A stretch of 54,553 nucleotides of DNA from an uncultured Verrucomicrobiales bacterium (lineage in GTDB: Bacteria > Verrucomicrobiota > Verrucomicrobiia > Verrucomicrobiales > DEV007): contig CALAHF010000177.1 in NCBI GenBank assembly GCA_937891465.1, forward strand, positions 1 to 54,553, read 5' to 3'. Within the stretch, counting starts at the first letter, position 1; each line of letters begins with the position of its first letter. Below, piece by piece: positions 42,859 to 51,550 of this stretch. The position numbers and the translations under genes were made by a program. The notes under the pieces are model-generated. The model was not told where the DNA came from. It saw only the letters and a program-made list of their open reading frames with translations, and did no database searches.

Positions 42859-44211
42859 ATGAGCGTTCGTACCCGATTTGCCCCCTCACCGACTGGCTTC
42901 CTCCACATTGGCGGAGCCCGCACAGCTTTGTATAACTGGCTCTTTGCCAAAAAAAACGGAGGACAATTTATCCTGCGCGCGGAAGACACGGACGCGGAAC
43001 GAAGCACTGAGGCATCGCTCGATGTCATTCTCGATGGACTACGCTGGTTGGGGCTCGAATGGGACGAAGGTCCGGGTAAAGATGGTCCTCACGGTCCGTA
43101 TTATCAAAGTCAGCGCACCGACATTTACGATGCATATTTGGCGAAACTGGAAGCGGCTGGTTTGACCTATGAAGATGAAGGAGCGATTCGATTTCGGGTG
43201 CCGGATAAAGACATCACGGTGAATGATTTGATCTGTGGTGATGTCACGGTGAATCTGAAAGAGACTCGCTCGATTGGATTTGATCCTGAAACAAAAACCA
43301 CCCTCGAGCGGAATCCTGACCTCGTCATCAAACGCCCGAATGGCGGATACATTTTTCACTTCGTAAATGTGGTCGACGACATCGAAATGAAGATCTCGCA
43401 CGTCATTCGCGGGGAAGATCACCTTTCGAATACCGTTCTCCACCTCGCGCTTTTCGAGGCCTTTGGTGAGAAGCCTCCGGTATTTGCTCATATCCCGCTC
43501 AATTTAAACGAAAACGGTTCGAAAATGAGCAAGCGGGACAAAGGCGCGTTGATTCACGAATATATCGAAGCCGGATTTTTGCCCGACGCGGTGAACAACT
43601 ACATGGCGCTGCTCGGGTGGTCTCCGAAAGACGACACCGAGATTTTTACACCTGCAGAATTGATGGATCGATTCAGCATGGAAGGCGTCAACAACGGCAA
43701 TTCCAAGTTCGACTACACCAAATGCGTCTGGGTGAATGCAGAACACCTAAAGCGACTTTCGCCGGAGGATCTGAATTCAAACGCGGCTCCATTTTTGGAA
43801 AAAGCGGGAATTTCTGCCGACGACCCACGCGTTACCGGAGCGCTGGAGCTTGCTCGCGAGCGTGCCGAATTGCTTTCCGAAATTCCCGGCGTGATCGATT
43901 CAATTTTCACCGACGATCTCGATTACGACGAGCCTTCGATCGAAAAAGTTCAGAGTATTTCCGGAATCGACGATCTGATGGCTGCGCTTTATCGCGCGCT
44001 CGAGGGCGTTGAGGATTGGGCCGTCGACGAAATCAAAGCATCGATCAAAGAATCAGCCGAAGGACGTGGGCTCAAGATGGGCGCTTACATGTTGCCTTGT
44101 CGGGTTGCAACGATGGGCTCAATGAAAGGACCCGATTTGGTTCCCGCGATGGTTTTGATCGGGAAAGAAGAAGTGCTCGGCCGCGTGGAGAACTTTGCAG
44201 AGCTGATTTAG
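42859..44211 (+). CDS. gltX: Glutamyl-tRNA synthetase
   Basis: 450 residues, class I synthetase. HIGG at 16-19, the RAEDTD block that starts the glutamate pocket (family usually RIEDTD), a FAHIPL segment and the KMSKR loop at 222-226. The last 150 residues form the helical anticodon-binding part. It lacks the extra zinc-binding insert of some bacterial forms. Reaction: charges tRNA-Glu (and tRNA-Gln if the indirect route is used). It heads a run of plus-strand housekeeping genes (rsfS, cinA). It is preceded by two 43-bp-family elements. Confidence 0.96.
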   Translation: MSVRTRFAPSPTGFLHIGGARTALYNWLFAKKNGGQFILRAEDTDAERSTEASLDVILDGLRWLGLEWDEGPGKDGPHGPYYQSQRTDIYDAYLAKLEAAGLTYEDEGAIRFRVPDKDITVNDLICGDVTVNLKETRSIGFDPETKTTLERNPDLVIKRPNGGYIFHFVNVVDDIEMKISHVIRGEDHLSNTVLHLALFEAFGEKPPVFAHIPLNLNENGSKMSKRDKGALIHEYIEAGFLPDAVNNYMALLGWSPKDDTEIFTPAELMDRFSMEGVNNGNSKFDYTKCVWVNAEHLKRLSPEDLNSNAAPFLEKAGISADDPRVTGALELARERAELLSEIPGVIDSIFTDDLDYDEPSIEKVQSISGIDDLMAALYRALEGVEDWAVDEIKASIKESAEGRGLKMGAYMLPCRVATMGSMKGPDLVPAMVLIGKEEVLGRVENFAELI

Positions 44212-44317
44212 AGTGCGCCCTGAATTTGTATCGAGCCGCCTTATTTTTCTTCCTCAAAAATCACCCTCGCACACCGGCCGATCTGCGTTATTATCACGCC
44301 CTATTTTTAGAAAAGTT

Positions 44318-44740
44318 ATGGCGGACGAGGAAACAACAGTTCAGGAATGCGCAAGGAGTGCGAACGAAATCGGCGCTGAAGATATCGTAGTGATCGATCT
44401 TCGGGGGATCTCGTCGATTGCGGATTATTTCGTGATCTGCACGGGCACGTCGATGCCTCACCTCAAAGCGATTCAGCGTGATATTGAAAAGGGCGTGGAA
44501 GCGGCGATTTCGGAGATTCCCATTCGGAAGGACGGCAAGGCGGACAGCATGTGGGTGGTTTTGGATTACGCCGATGTGCTCGTCCATATATTCCACAAGG
44601 AAATGCGCGACGTCTACAATCTCGAAAACCTTTGGTCTGATGCTCCCCGCGTTACTTATGATTTCATTGATGAATCGAAAAAAGCGGCGGCGGCTCCAAT
44701 CGCAGACCTCGCGGATGAAATGGAATCGGAGGACGTTTAA
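44318..44740 (+). CDS. rsfS: Ribosomal silencing factor RsfS
   Basis: 140 residues from the ATG at 44318; the frame is open upstream but that part overlaps unlikely sequence. Family blocks: ECARSANEIGAEDIVVIDLR, SSIADYFVICTGTS, DSMWVVLDYADVLVHIFH and YNLENLW. Family knowledge: RsfS binds ribosomal protein L14 and keeps the subunits apart in starvation. The final 20 residues are an acidic, Ala-rich extension. It lies between gltX and cinA on the same strand. Confidence 0.94.
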   Translation: MADEETTVQECARSANEIGAEDIVVIDLRGISSIADYFVICTGTSMPHLKAIQRDIEKGVEAAISEIPIRKDGKADSMWVVLDYADVLVHIFHKEMRDVYNLENLWSDAPRVTYDFIDESKKAAAAPIADLADEMESEDV

Positions 44741-44754
44741 TCCCGCCCCCTGTC

Positions 44755-46002
44755 ATGCGAGTCGAAGTTGTTAATATCGGGACCGAGTTGTTACTCGGAA
44801 AGGTAACCAATACCCACGCGGGTTATTTTGGTGAAGAGCTTTTTAAGCTGGGCTTGCGAATCCAGCGCCAGACGACGATTCCCGATGACGATGCAATACG
44901 CACGGTTTTGAAAGAGGCGTTTCCACGCACCGATGTAATATTGGTGACCGGTGGCCTCGGCCCGACCAGTGACGACATCACTCGCGAAGTGGTGGCTGAA
45001 ATGCTGGGCCGCAAGCTGATTTTGGATCAGGGAATTGTCGATGATCTGAAGGCATTTTTCGACAACCGCGGCTACGAAATGAGTTCGTCGAACGAGCGTC
45101 AGGCAATGGTTCCTGAAGGCGCTGTCGTTTTGGACAATCCGAATGGAACGGCTCCCGGGCTTTATGTTCCTGCAGTCGAGAGCGAAGGAACCCCTCACCT
45201 TTTCCTGCTTCCCGGACCTCCCCGCGAGCTGAGGCCAATGACGGCGAACCTGGTTTTGCCAAAATTAGTCGAATTACTAGGACCGGAAAATGCGCCGGAG
45301 ACGTGGCATAATTTTCGAATCTATGGTGCGGGTGAGTCAGCGATCGCCGACAATCTCGAGCCCAAACTCGAAAGCATTGAAAATCTGGAACTTGGCTACT
45401 GCGCACGTCTTGGCGAAGTCGATTTGCGATTGATCGGGCCACAGCAATCAATCGATCAGGCGGCAGACATCATTCGCGCCGAATATGCCCGTGAGATCAT
45501 CGCTGAATCTGAGGAGTCGATCGAAAGTGTCATCGTGAGGCTTTTGTCGGATCGGCACGAAACGGTCGCCACGGCAGAAAGTTGCACCGGAGGTCAAATC
45601 GCCAACACGATCACAAACGCAGCGGGATCAAGCGGCGTTTTTCATCGCGGCTATGTAACGTATGCGAACTCAGCGAAGGCCGAACTTCTCGGGGTGCCTG
45701 CAGAACTGATCGTAAAGCATGGTGCCGTCAGCGACGAAGTCGTCCGCGCAATGGCGGAAGGTTGTTTGGCACGAAGTGGAGCCGATCACGCCCTCGCTGT
45801 AAGCGGAATCGCCGGTCCGGGGGGCGGATCAGAAGAAAAACCAGTCGGGACCGTTTTCATCGCACTCGCCTCGAAAGGACACGACACGTTTTCAAAACGC
45901 CATTTCACACCGGCCGATCGCATCAGTTTTAAAATGCGCGTGACCCGCCTCACTCTCGATTTGCTGCGACAGCACCTCGCAGGGTTTCAATTAATTGCAT
46001 GA
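44755..46002 (+). CDS. cinA: CinA: NMN deamidase/ADP-ribose-type damage-inducible protein
   Basis: 415 residues. The N-terminal molybdopterin-binding-like domain has VTGGLGPTSDDITREVVAEM and NPNGTAPG; the C-terminal PncC domain has VATAESCTGGQIANTITNAA, GYVTYANSAK and SGIAGPGGGSEEKPVGTVFI. Known activity: conversion of NMN to nicotinate mononucleotide, with competence-related naming in older literature. It lies 14 bases after rsfS and overlaps the next gene by 4 bases (ATGA), so the three form one operon. Confidence 0.95.
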   Translation: MRVEVVNIGTELLLGKVTNTHAGYFGEELFKLGLRIQRQTTIPDDDAIRTVLKEAFPRTDVILVTGGLGPTSDDITREVVAEMLGRKLILDQGIVDDLKAFFDNRGYEMSSSNERQAMVPEGAVVLDNPNGTAPGLYVPAVESEGTPHLFLLPGPPRELRPMTANLVLPKLVELLGPENAPETWHNFRIYGAGESAIADNLEPKLESIENLELGYCARLGEVDLRLIGPQQSIDQAADIIRAEYAREIIAESEESIESVIVRLLSDRHETVATAESCTGGQIANTITNAAGSSGVFHRGYVTYANSAKAELLGVPAELIVKHGAVSDEVVRAMAEGCLARSGADHALAVSGIAGPGGGSEEKPVGTVFIALASKGHDTFSKRHFTPADRISFKMRVTRLTLDLLRQHLAGFQLIA

Positions 46003-46595
46003 AATCGAAGTCCGAACTCTGGATCAAAGAATCATTCGGCGAGGTCGAATTCGATGTGTTGAACCTCGATCATCCGGAAGTCGAAGCACGTGTCATCGCC
46101 GAAATGGATTCGGGAGTCGGGGTTTATTACGATACCCGCTGGGGAGCGACGAGTATTTTCTCGCTTTGGCTGGGTGAAAACGGAGCTGAGTTTTCAGGCA
46201 AACGCGTTTTTGCGATTGGTGCCGGGGTTGGCTTTGAAAACCTATTGTTGGCTCGTTCTGCAGATCAGGTCACGATCAACGATTTTGCTCCTGTATCTGT
46301 CGAGTTATGCGCTGAACAACTCACCAAAAACGGGCTGACAAATTTCGATAAACTGCCGGGAGATTTCACAACGCTTCCCCTGCCCGACTTTGATATCGCA
46401 GTCGGTTGTTACATCATTTACAACAACGAGACTCGCGAGGCCGTCGAGAAATTCCTCGATCGCTACGACGGCGAAATCATTCTAGTGAACGAACGTCTCA
46501 AGGCATTTCGACAATTTCTAACCGCGTGTGAACGTCCTTTCGAAACCATTTTTGAAGAGGAGTCTGCCATTGCGTTGAGGTTCTTTAAGAGGTGA
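45999..46595 (+). CDS. Class I SAM-dependent methyltransferase (METTL/nicotinamide methyltransferase-like)
   Basis: 198 residues. The SAM-binding Gly-rich loop is FAIGAGVGFEN (about 71-81), followed by an acidic strand end TINDFAP. A GAT..FSLWL block before it matches the METTL21/ETFB-like group, which methylates protein lysines. The substrate is not known. The ATG overlaps the cinA stop by 4 bases, so it is translated from the same transcript. The last strands (ILVNERLKAF and ALRFF) complete the fold. Confidence 0.82.
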   Translation: MKSKSELWIKESFGEVEFDVLNLDHPEVEARVIAEMDSGVGVYYDTRWGATSIFSLWLGENGAEFSGKRVFAIGAGVGFENLLLARSADQVTINDFAPVSVELCAEQLTKNGLTNFDKLPGDFTTLPLPDFDIAVGCYIIYNNETREAVEKFLDRYDGEIILVNERLKAFRQFLTACERPFETIFEEESAIALRFFKR

Positions 46596-46671
46596 CCAAG
46601 GGGCGGCGCCTTTGCCTTCAAAATGACGCAAAAACCGCTACCGTTCTTAAGGTTCGCAGCGTAGTTCCAGC

Positions 46672-47562
46672 GTGCCCTGGTATCTATTTCTTCCCCTCGC
46701 CTCAGCGATTATTTATTCGTTGGGGTCAGTTTTCATCAAACGCTCCCTTACAGAAGGAGCGACGATGGACCAGTCCTTTCACATCACGAACTGGGTCGTC
46801 GCGCTGCTTTTTCTCCCGCTTTTCCTTTTCGAAAATCAGACCGTAAACTGGTCGCTCATCTGGATGCCACTTGTGATGGGCGTCATATTTTTCTTCGGAA
46901 CGTGGACCACGTTTCTCGGCATTCGCATCGGCGACGTCTCACTCGTGACGCCGCTGATGGGAACCAAGGTTGTCTTCGTAGCGATTGGAGTCGTTGTCAC
47001 AATGGGTCAAATGCCTTCAAATTCGCTATGGTTGGCGGCAATCTTCACCACGTTAGGAATTTTCTTGATGGGCTGGCGGGATTTCCGATCAAAAGCGACA
47101 GGAATGACGTTTGCCATTCTCATCACGCTGCTCAGTGCCGCCTTATTTGGGTTTAGCGATGTGTTAGTTACTTGGTGGGCGAATGATTTTGGGCCGATGG
47201 CATTCCTCACCATGAGCACCCTCAGTGTTGCTCTCTGTTCATTCATCATGTGGATCATTCAAGGGCGACCGGGGTTTTCAATGCCGGCGGCGGCCAGGAA
47301 GCCAACGGTACTTGCCGGAATCTTGATCGGGCTGCAAGCCATCGGAATGGGCATCGCGCTCAGCTTTTTTGACGACGCCACGGGGATCAACGTGGTCTAC
47401 GCATCCCGGGGATTGTGGGCGATTGTCCTGATCGGTCTTTTTGGCGTATGGCTGGGAAACCACGAACGGCACACCTCGGGCAAAACATTCTGGTGGCGAG
47501 CGGTGGGAACGCTGTTTCTGACAGCTGCCGTCATCATCGCCGTGCTTGACCGCTCGGCGTGA
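46672..47562 (+). CDS. EamA-type DMT-superfamily transporter
   Basis: 296 residues with about ten membrane segments in two halves, as in EamA/DMT permeases. It starts at GTG 46672 (MPWYLFLPLASAIIYSLGSVFIKRS). The SLVTPLMGTKVVFVAIG and VVYASRGLWAIVL blocks recall the two halves of this fold. Probable role: export or uptake of a small metabolite. The substrate cannot be predicted. It lies 76 bases after the methyltransferase gene on the same strand. Confidence 0.8.
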   Translation: MPWYLFLPLASAIIYSLGSVFIKRSLTEGATMDQSFHITNWVVALLFLPLFLFENQTVNWSLIWMPLVMGVIFFFGTWTTFLGIRIGDVSLVTPLMGTKVVFVAIGVVVTMGQMPSNSLWLAAIFTTLGIFLMGWRDFRSKATGMTFAILITLLSAALFGFSDVLVTWWANDFGPMAFLTMSTLSVALCSFIMWIIQGRPGFSMPAAARKPTVLAGILIGLQAIGMGIALSFFDDATGINVVYASRGLWAIVLIGLFGVWLGNHERHTSGKTFWWRAVGTLFLTAAVIIAVLDRSA

Positions 47563-47582
47563 TTTCGGGTACAAAGAGCGGC

Positions 47583-48575
47583 ATGAAACATTGCCTACTC
47601 GCCAGCCTCGTTTTTGCGGGGACATTTCCGTTCGCATTTGCCCAACAAAGTGAAACTGAGATCATTCAAAACGGCAATAATGCCGGGTTGAAAATTGCTG
47701 GCAAAGTGGCCTTTACCGAAGGCCCTGCATGGCATGCGGCTACGAAGTGCGTCTTTTTCACCGACGTTGAAAACAATCGAATCATGCGGCGGGATGTTTC
47801 AGGGAAAATTCATACCTTCCGAACTCCATCTGGTCGCGCCAATGGCCTGACGTTCGACAAAGAAGGGCGACTTCATGCCTGTGAAGGAGGCCGCGAAGGC
47901 GGGAATTTCCGTGTGACTCGAACCGAGCTCAACGGCACGATCACCGTCCTGACCTCCGATTTTGAAGGCAAAAAATACAATTCCCCGAACGATCTCGTGA
48001 TTGATTCCCAGGGCCGCATTTACTTCACGGACCCGCGCTATGGTTCTCGCGATAACATGCAAATTCTCGATGAGGACGGGAAAGAAATCGAAGGCGTTTA
48101 CCGTATTGATCCGGATGGAACGGTTGCTCAAATTCTGACCCACGAAATTGACCGGCCCAACGGCATTGTCGTTTCGAGTGACGAAAAACATCTCTTTGTC
48201 GCTGACAACTCAAATGGAAAAGCGGGAGCCAACCGAAAGCTGTGGCGCTTTGATTTGAAAGTTGACGGCAGTGTTGACCCTGCGAGCCGGATACTGCTTT
48301 TCGACTGGGGAAACGAACGCGGTCCCGATGGCATGTGTCAAGGCAAAAACGGAAACCTCTATGTCACTGCCGGATTGAATTTTCCCAATGCCCACATCGA
48401 AACCGCAACGAAATACAAAGCGGGCGTTTACGTGATCGATCCGAACGGCGACGGGCTTGCACAATTCATCCCAATTCCGATGGATATGATTACGAACTGC
48501 ACGTTTGGCGGCGATGAAGGAAGGACGCTTTACATCACTGCGGGTCACACGCTTTGGAGTATCGAAATCGAGTGA
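47583..48575 (+). CDS. Secreted SMP-30/gluconolactonase-type propeller
   Basis: From the ATG at 47583 the product is 330 residues with a signal peptide (KHCLLASLVFAGTFPFAFA). The six-bladed propeller has the family blocks TEGPAWHAATKCVFFTDV, ANGLTFDKEGRLHACEGG, SPNDLVIDSQGRIYFTDPRY, RPNGIVVSSDEKHLFVAD and GPDGMCQGKNGNLYVT, which supply the metal site (Glu, Asn, Asn, Asp). Reaction class: hydrolysis of sugar lactones or related esters. Its stop abuts the stop of the convergent acetyltransferase gene. Confidence 0.88.
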   Translation: MKHCLLASLVFAGTFPFAFAQQSETEIIQNGNNAGLKIAGKVAFTEGPAWHAATKCVFFTDVENNRIMRRDVSGKIHTFRTPSGRANGLTFDKEGRLHACEGGREGGNFRVTRTELNGTITVLTSDFEGKKYNSPNDLVIDSQGRIYFTDPRYGSRDNMQILDEDGKEIEGVYRIDPDGTVAQILTHEIDRPNGIVVSSDEKHLFVADNSNGKAGANRKLWRFDLKVDGSVDPASRILLFDWGNERGPDGMCQGKNGNLYVTAGLNFPNAHIETATKYKAGVYVIDPNGDGLAQFIPIPMDMITNCTFGGDEGRTLYITAGHTLWSIEIE

Positions 48576-49184
48576 CTAGATTTGCGCTGGGTTTAATTTC
48601 CCAAAAAGCGTCCGGTTTACCCAGCCTCTTTCAGGGTGGTATACCCAATGTCGGATACAGCCTTCGTCCTCAAACCCAACTCGCCGGAGGAGTCGGATAC
48701 AGACTTCATTTTGATCGTCGCAAGCTGCCTCCATTCGATGAAAATTCATTTCTTCGAATCCAAATTTCATGATCTCGGTGACGGCTTCCGTTCCAAAGCC
48801 CCTTCCCCAAAACGGGTGATGAAACATAAACCCAATCACCCCTGTTAGAAAAAGCGGCTCAGTGGTTAGCGAAACCGTCCCAATGGTTTCAGCGGTTTCT
48901 TTCAACACTGCCCGAAAACGGAGTGAAAAACTCTTTTTGAATCCCCGGGGAAACTGGCACTGCTTGAGACTTCGAATGAGCGTCTTTTTATCTTCCGGAG
49001 CTGAAATCTCGTAGTGATGATTCTCTTTACCAGCAAACATCGGTAAGAGAAGTTTCCAATCTCGCGGCTCTGCTAAGATCAATTTGAGCCGCGAAGTTTC
49101 GCGTTCGAACGAAAGTCGCCTCGCCGACTCACCGTCTTTATCCGGAAGTCGAACCACGCTCCCGCAGCAGCGTGCCCCGATCAT
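48576..49184 (-). CDS. GNAT acetyltransferase (RimJ/RimL-like); start uncertain
   Basis: Up to 202 residues from the ATG at 49184; longer starts at 49268 (ATG) and 49277 (GTG) are possible. The GNAT core starts around RETSRLKLILAEPRDWKLL and has IGFMFHHPFWGRGFGTEAVT (the acetyl-CoA loop RGxGTEA) and a late RLLRRVGFEDEGCIRHWVYH. Likely role: acetylation of a protein N-terminus or small amine. The first 25 residues before the core are poor in family similarity, so the real start may be a GTG within them. It ends at the SMP-30 stop. Confidence 0.78.
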   Translation of the reverse strand: MIGARCCGSVVRLPDKDGESARRLSFERETSRLKLILAEPRDWKLLLPMFAGKENHHYEISAPEDKKTLIRSLKQCQFPRGFKKSFSLRFRAVLKETAETIGTVSLTTEPLFLTGVIGFMFHHPFWGRGFGTEAVTEIMKFGFEEMNFHRMEAACDDQNEVCIRLLRRVGFEDEGCIRHWVYHPERGWVNRTLFGKLNPAQI

Positions 49185-49369
49185 AACGCGGTCAGCGAAA
49201 AAGCTACCACACTCCATCCCCGTCCGGCAAATACAGCGGAAACTGAAGCGATCATTTTTTGGATCCATTCGATGCACTGATCACTTCGACTGGGTTCCCG
49301 TCAAATCTTGAGTTGGCTTCAGTTGCTCAAAATGAGACCGCAAAAGTTCAATATTGTCATGCTCACCAG

Positions 49370-49412
49370 CGAACGGACAGGGTTGATTCATCGAACGCAC
49401 CCTATTGGATCG
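49370..49412. repeat. 43-bp double-palindrome element, copy 11
   Basis: CGAACGGACAGGGTTGATTC, ATCGAACGC, ACCCTATTGGATCG: 43 bases exactly, in the promoter-side gap of the GNAT gene and 27 bases before the stop of the next minus-strand gene. Confidence 0.85.
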
Positions 49413-49438
49413 CAATTCAGCTCTGGATCACGAATATC

Positions 49439-50371
49439 TCACTTTTTGCTTTTCGCGGCTGGATACACCACGGTCTCAAGCCACGCTTTTACCTTGTCTT
49501 TTCCTGACTGCGCAAAAGTATGTCCGGTGTCTTTCATTTCAAAAGACTCGGTTTCCATTCCGCTGGCTTTTTTCTCAGCCGCTTCGGTGGCTGCAGCGTT
49601 CGGGCTCGTTTCCCCCCACGTTGCGAAGAGGAAATCCCCTTTCCCGCCGCGTAATCGCTTGTCTCCATTTCCGCCATCAACGAGGATGAACACATTGCAG
49701 AAATCAGGATAACCTCCGTTTTTTGCCTCCTGCATGACCCCGGCGATACAATGAGCGCCGTTACTGAATCCCCCGACGATGCTGAGGTTCCGATCAATGT
49801 TCGGAATACGTTTAAACACTTGAGTGAGCATGGGTTGGTGGTAGTCATCCCAAATCGTATCGAAGTCTCCCACCATGTTTGCCTGGCCTGGATTGTTGGC
49901 CCCTTTGGGAAAAGGAAGTCCGACAAGAATGAATTTATCGCTGTCCACGACACCGGCATTGGTCGGTCCATTCGCGCCATCACCGCCTGACATCCAAATG
50001 AAAATCGGAGCTGGTTTTGCCGGGTCATAGTCCGGTGGAATTGAAACGCCTACCTGAGCTGGAGTGCCCTTTCGATCGGGTTCCAAATCGGGGAAATCAA
50101 TCGTGAATCGGGCACTGGGTTTGACGGATTCATCCGGCTTCGGAGTTTTATCGGCAACCCAGCTCTTAATGAATTCCTGATCAACCTGACTCAGACTCGT
50201 GATCGGAATCGTGAACTCTTTATTGTCGGCATCGCGAACAATCGTCACCTCTTCACCGGAAACTGATTTGATTTCGGCATTGATCACCCGGTTTTTAGTG
50301 TCTTTGAACGGTCGGCCAAAAGACACCGAAGAGCAAAGGGTGACGAGGGCAATGATCACTTTGATTTTCAT
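49439..50371 (-). CDS. Secreted hydrolase with an SHD1 domain (alpha/beta-hydrolase fold)
   Basis: 310 residues with a signal peptide (KIKVIIALVTLCSSVSFG). The N-terminal domain (about 20-72, KDTKNRVINAEIKSVSGEEV) is an SHD1-type module, frequent in secreted Planctomycetota/Verrucomicrobiota proteins. The rest is alpha/beta-hydrolase-like: IFIWMSGGDG (oxyanion region), Ser203 in GGFSNGAH as nucleophile and His284 in DTGHTF as the general base. An esterase or peptidase role is plausible; the substrate is unknown. The gene is monocistronic. Confidence 0.8.
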   Translation of the reverse strand: MKIKVIIALVTLCSSVSFGRPFKDTKNRVINAEIKSVSGEEVTIVRDADNKEFTIPITSLSQVDQEFIKSWVADKTPKPDESVKPSARFTIDFPDLEPDRKGTPAQVGVSIPPDYDPAKPAPIFIWMSGGDGANGPTNAGVVDSDKFILVGLPFPKGANNPGQANMVGDFDTIWDDYHQPMLTQVFKRIPNIDRNLSIVGGFSNGAHCIAGVMQEAKNGGYPDFCNVFILVDGGNGDKRLRGGKGDFLFATWGETSPNAAATEAAEKKASGMETESFEMKDTGHTFAQSGKDKVKAWLETVVYPAAKSKK

Positions 50372-50538
50372 AAGCTTGCCAACATTCTAGTGGATCAGAA
50401 ATCGGTGGCCAGCTTTTCCCAACCCGATAAAATGGCGTGAAACCGCTTTTTCGAGCGCTCGACATTTGCGGTGACGAATGGTGAATTGCTTCACGAGCTT
50501 GCTCTTACGTTTCCGATCTAAATCTTCCCACACTTTAA

Positions 50539-51474
50539 ATGAAGCTCTTACGAAACCTTCCCGCCGCGATCGCCGGCATTGTACTTTTGTTTGTGATTCC
50601 AGCCCGTGCTGAAACGAAAATGGTCAGCGTCCTGACCATTGGAAACAGCTTTGCTGAAAATGCTCTGAAACACTTGCCCGAAATCGTAAAGGCTCAGGGT
50701 CACACCCTAATCGTCGGTCGCGCCAATCTGGGTGGCTGCACGCTCGAACGACACTGGAGGCATGTATCAGAGTTCGAAAAAGATCCCGGGAGCAAAGAAG
50801 GCTCTCCCTACGGAAATGGGAAGCGGTCGCTCGATGAAATGTTGAAAAGCCGAACGTGGGATTATGTCACCGTTCAGCAGGTGAGCACTCGCAGCCACGA
50901 TCGCTCGACGTATTATCCGTTTGGCCCTGATTTGATTGCTTACATTCGGGAACGCGCGCCTGATACAACAATTCTGGTTCACCAAATCTGGGCGTATCGG
51001 GTGGATGATCCCAGGTTCACCCCAAAAAACGAGGGGAAATTGCCTCATACTCAGCAATTGATGTATCAAAAAGTGCGATCGGCGTATCATGATTTTGCGA
51101 AGAAATTAGATCTCGGAATCATGCCGAGCGGAGACGCGATGCATCTGGCGGATACCGACCCTAAGATGGGTTACCAGCCGGATCCAGATTTCGATTTCAC
51201 AAATGCAACTCCGCCGGCCAAGCCGAAGCAGATTCATTCCCTCCACACCGGTTGGCACTGGAAAAAAGATAACAAGGGCAACTCGACTTTGAAAATGGAT
51301 GGTCACCACGCCAATAACGCCGGTGAATATCTACTCGGTTGTGTTTGGTTTGAAAATCTATTCGGAGAAAGTGTGATTGAAAATTCGTATGCGCCAAAAG
51401 GAATTGATCCTGAATTCGCTAAATTCCTCCGGAAGACAGCGCATCGTGCCGTTGCTGCTCAGAAAACAGAATAG
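50539..51474 (+). CDS. Secreted DUF4886/SGNH-like hydrolase
   Basis: 311 residues with a signal peptide (about residues 1-24, ending ARA-E). The first SGNH block is TIGNSFAEN (Ser37, Gly and Asn nearby). The final block DGHHANNAGEYLLG has the Asp-x-x-His pair. The middle has WDYVTVQQ, as in DUF4886 proteins. Expected activity: esterase or deacetylase on a carbohydrate or lipid. It is divergent from the SHD1 hydrolase and monocistronic. The bases 50372-50538 hold no feature I can name. Confidence 0.75.
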   Translation: MKLLRNLPAAIAGIVLLFVIPARAETKMVSVLTIGNSFAENALKHLPEIVKAQGHTLIVGRANLGGCTLERHWRHVSEFEKDPGSKEGSPYGNGKRSLDEMLKSRTWDYVTVQQVSTRSHDRSTYYPFGPDLIAYIRERAPDTTILVHQIWAYRVDDPRFTPKNEGKLPHTQQLMYQKVRSAYHDFAKKLDLGIMPSGDAMHLADTDPKMGYQPDPDFDFTNATPPAKPKQIHSLHTGWHWKKDNKGNSTLKMDGHHANNAGEYLLGCVWFENLFGESVIENSYAPKGIDPEFAKFLRKTAHRAVAAQKTE

Positions 51475-51550
51475 CCTATTCAGAAATAGATCAGCAATAT
51501 TGTAACCTGCGAACAACTTAGACCGTCTTCTGTGGTTAAACCTGATATCT

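Noticed and set aside
43039-43491. A 150-codon minus-strand frame inside gltX
   Set aside because: It is the antisense shadow of a clear synthetase gene, without any family motif.
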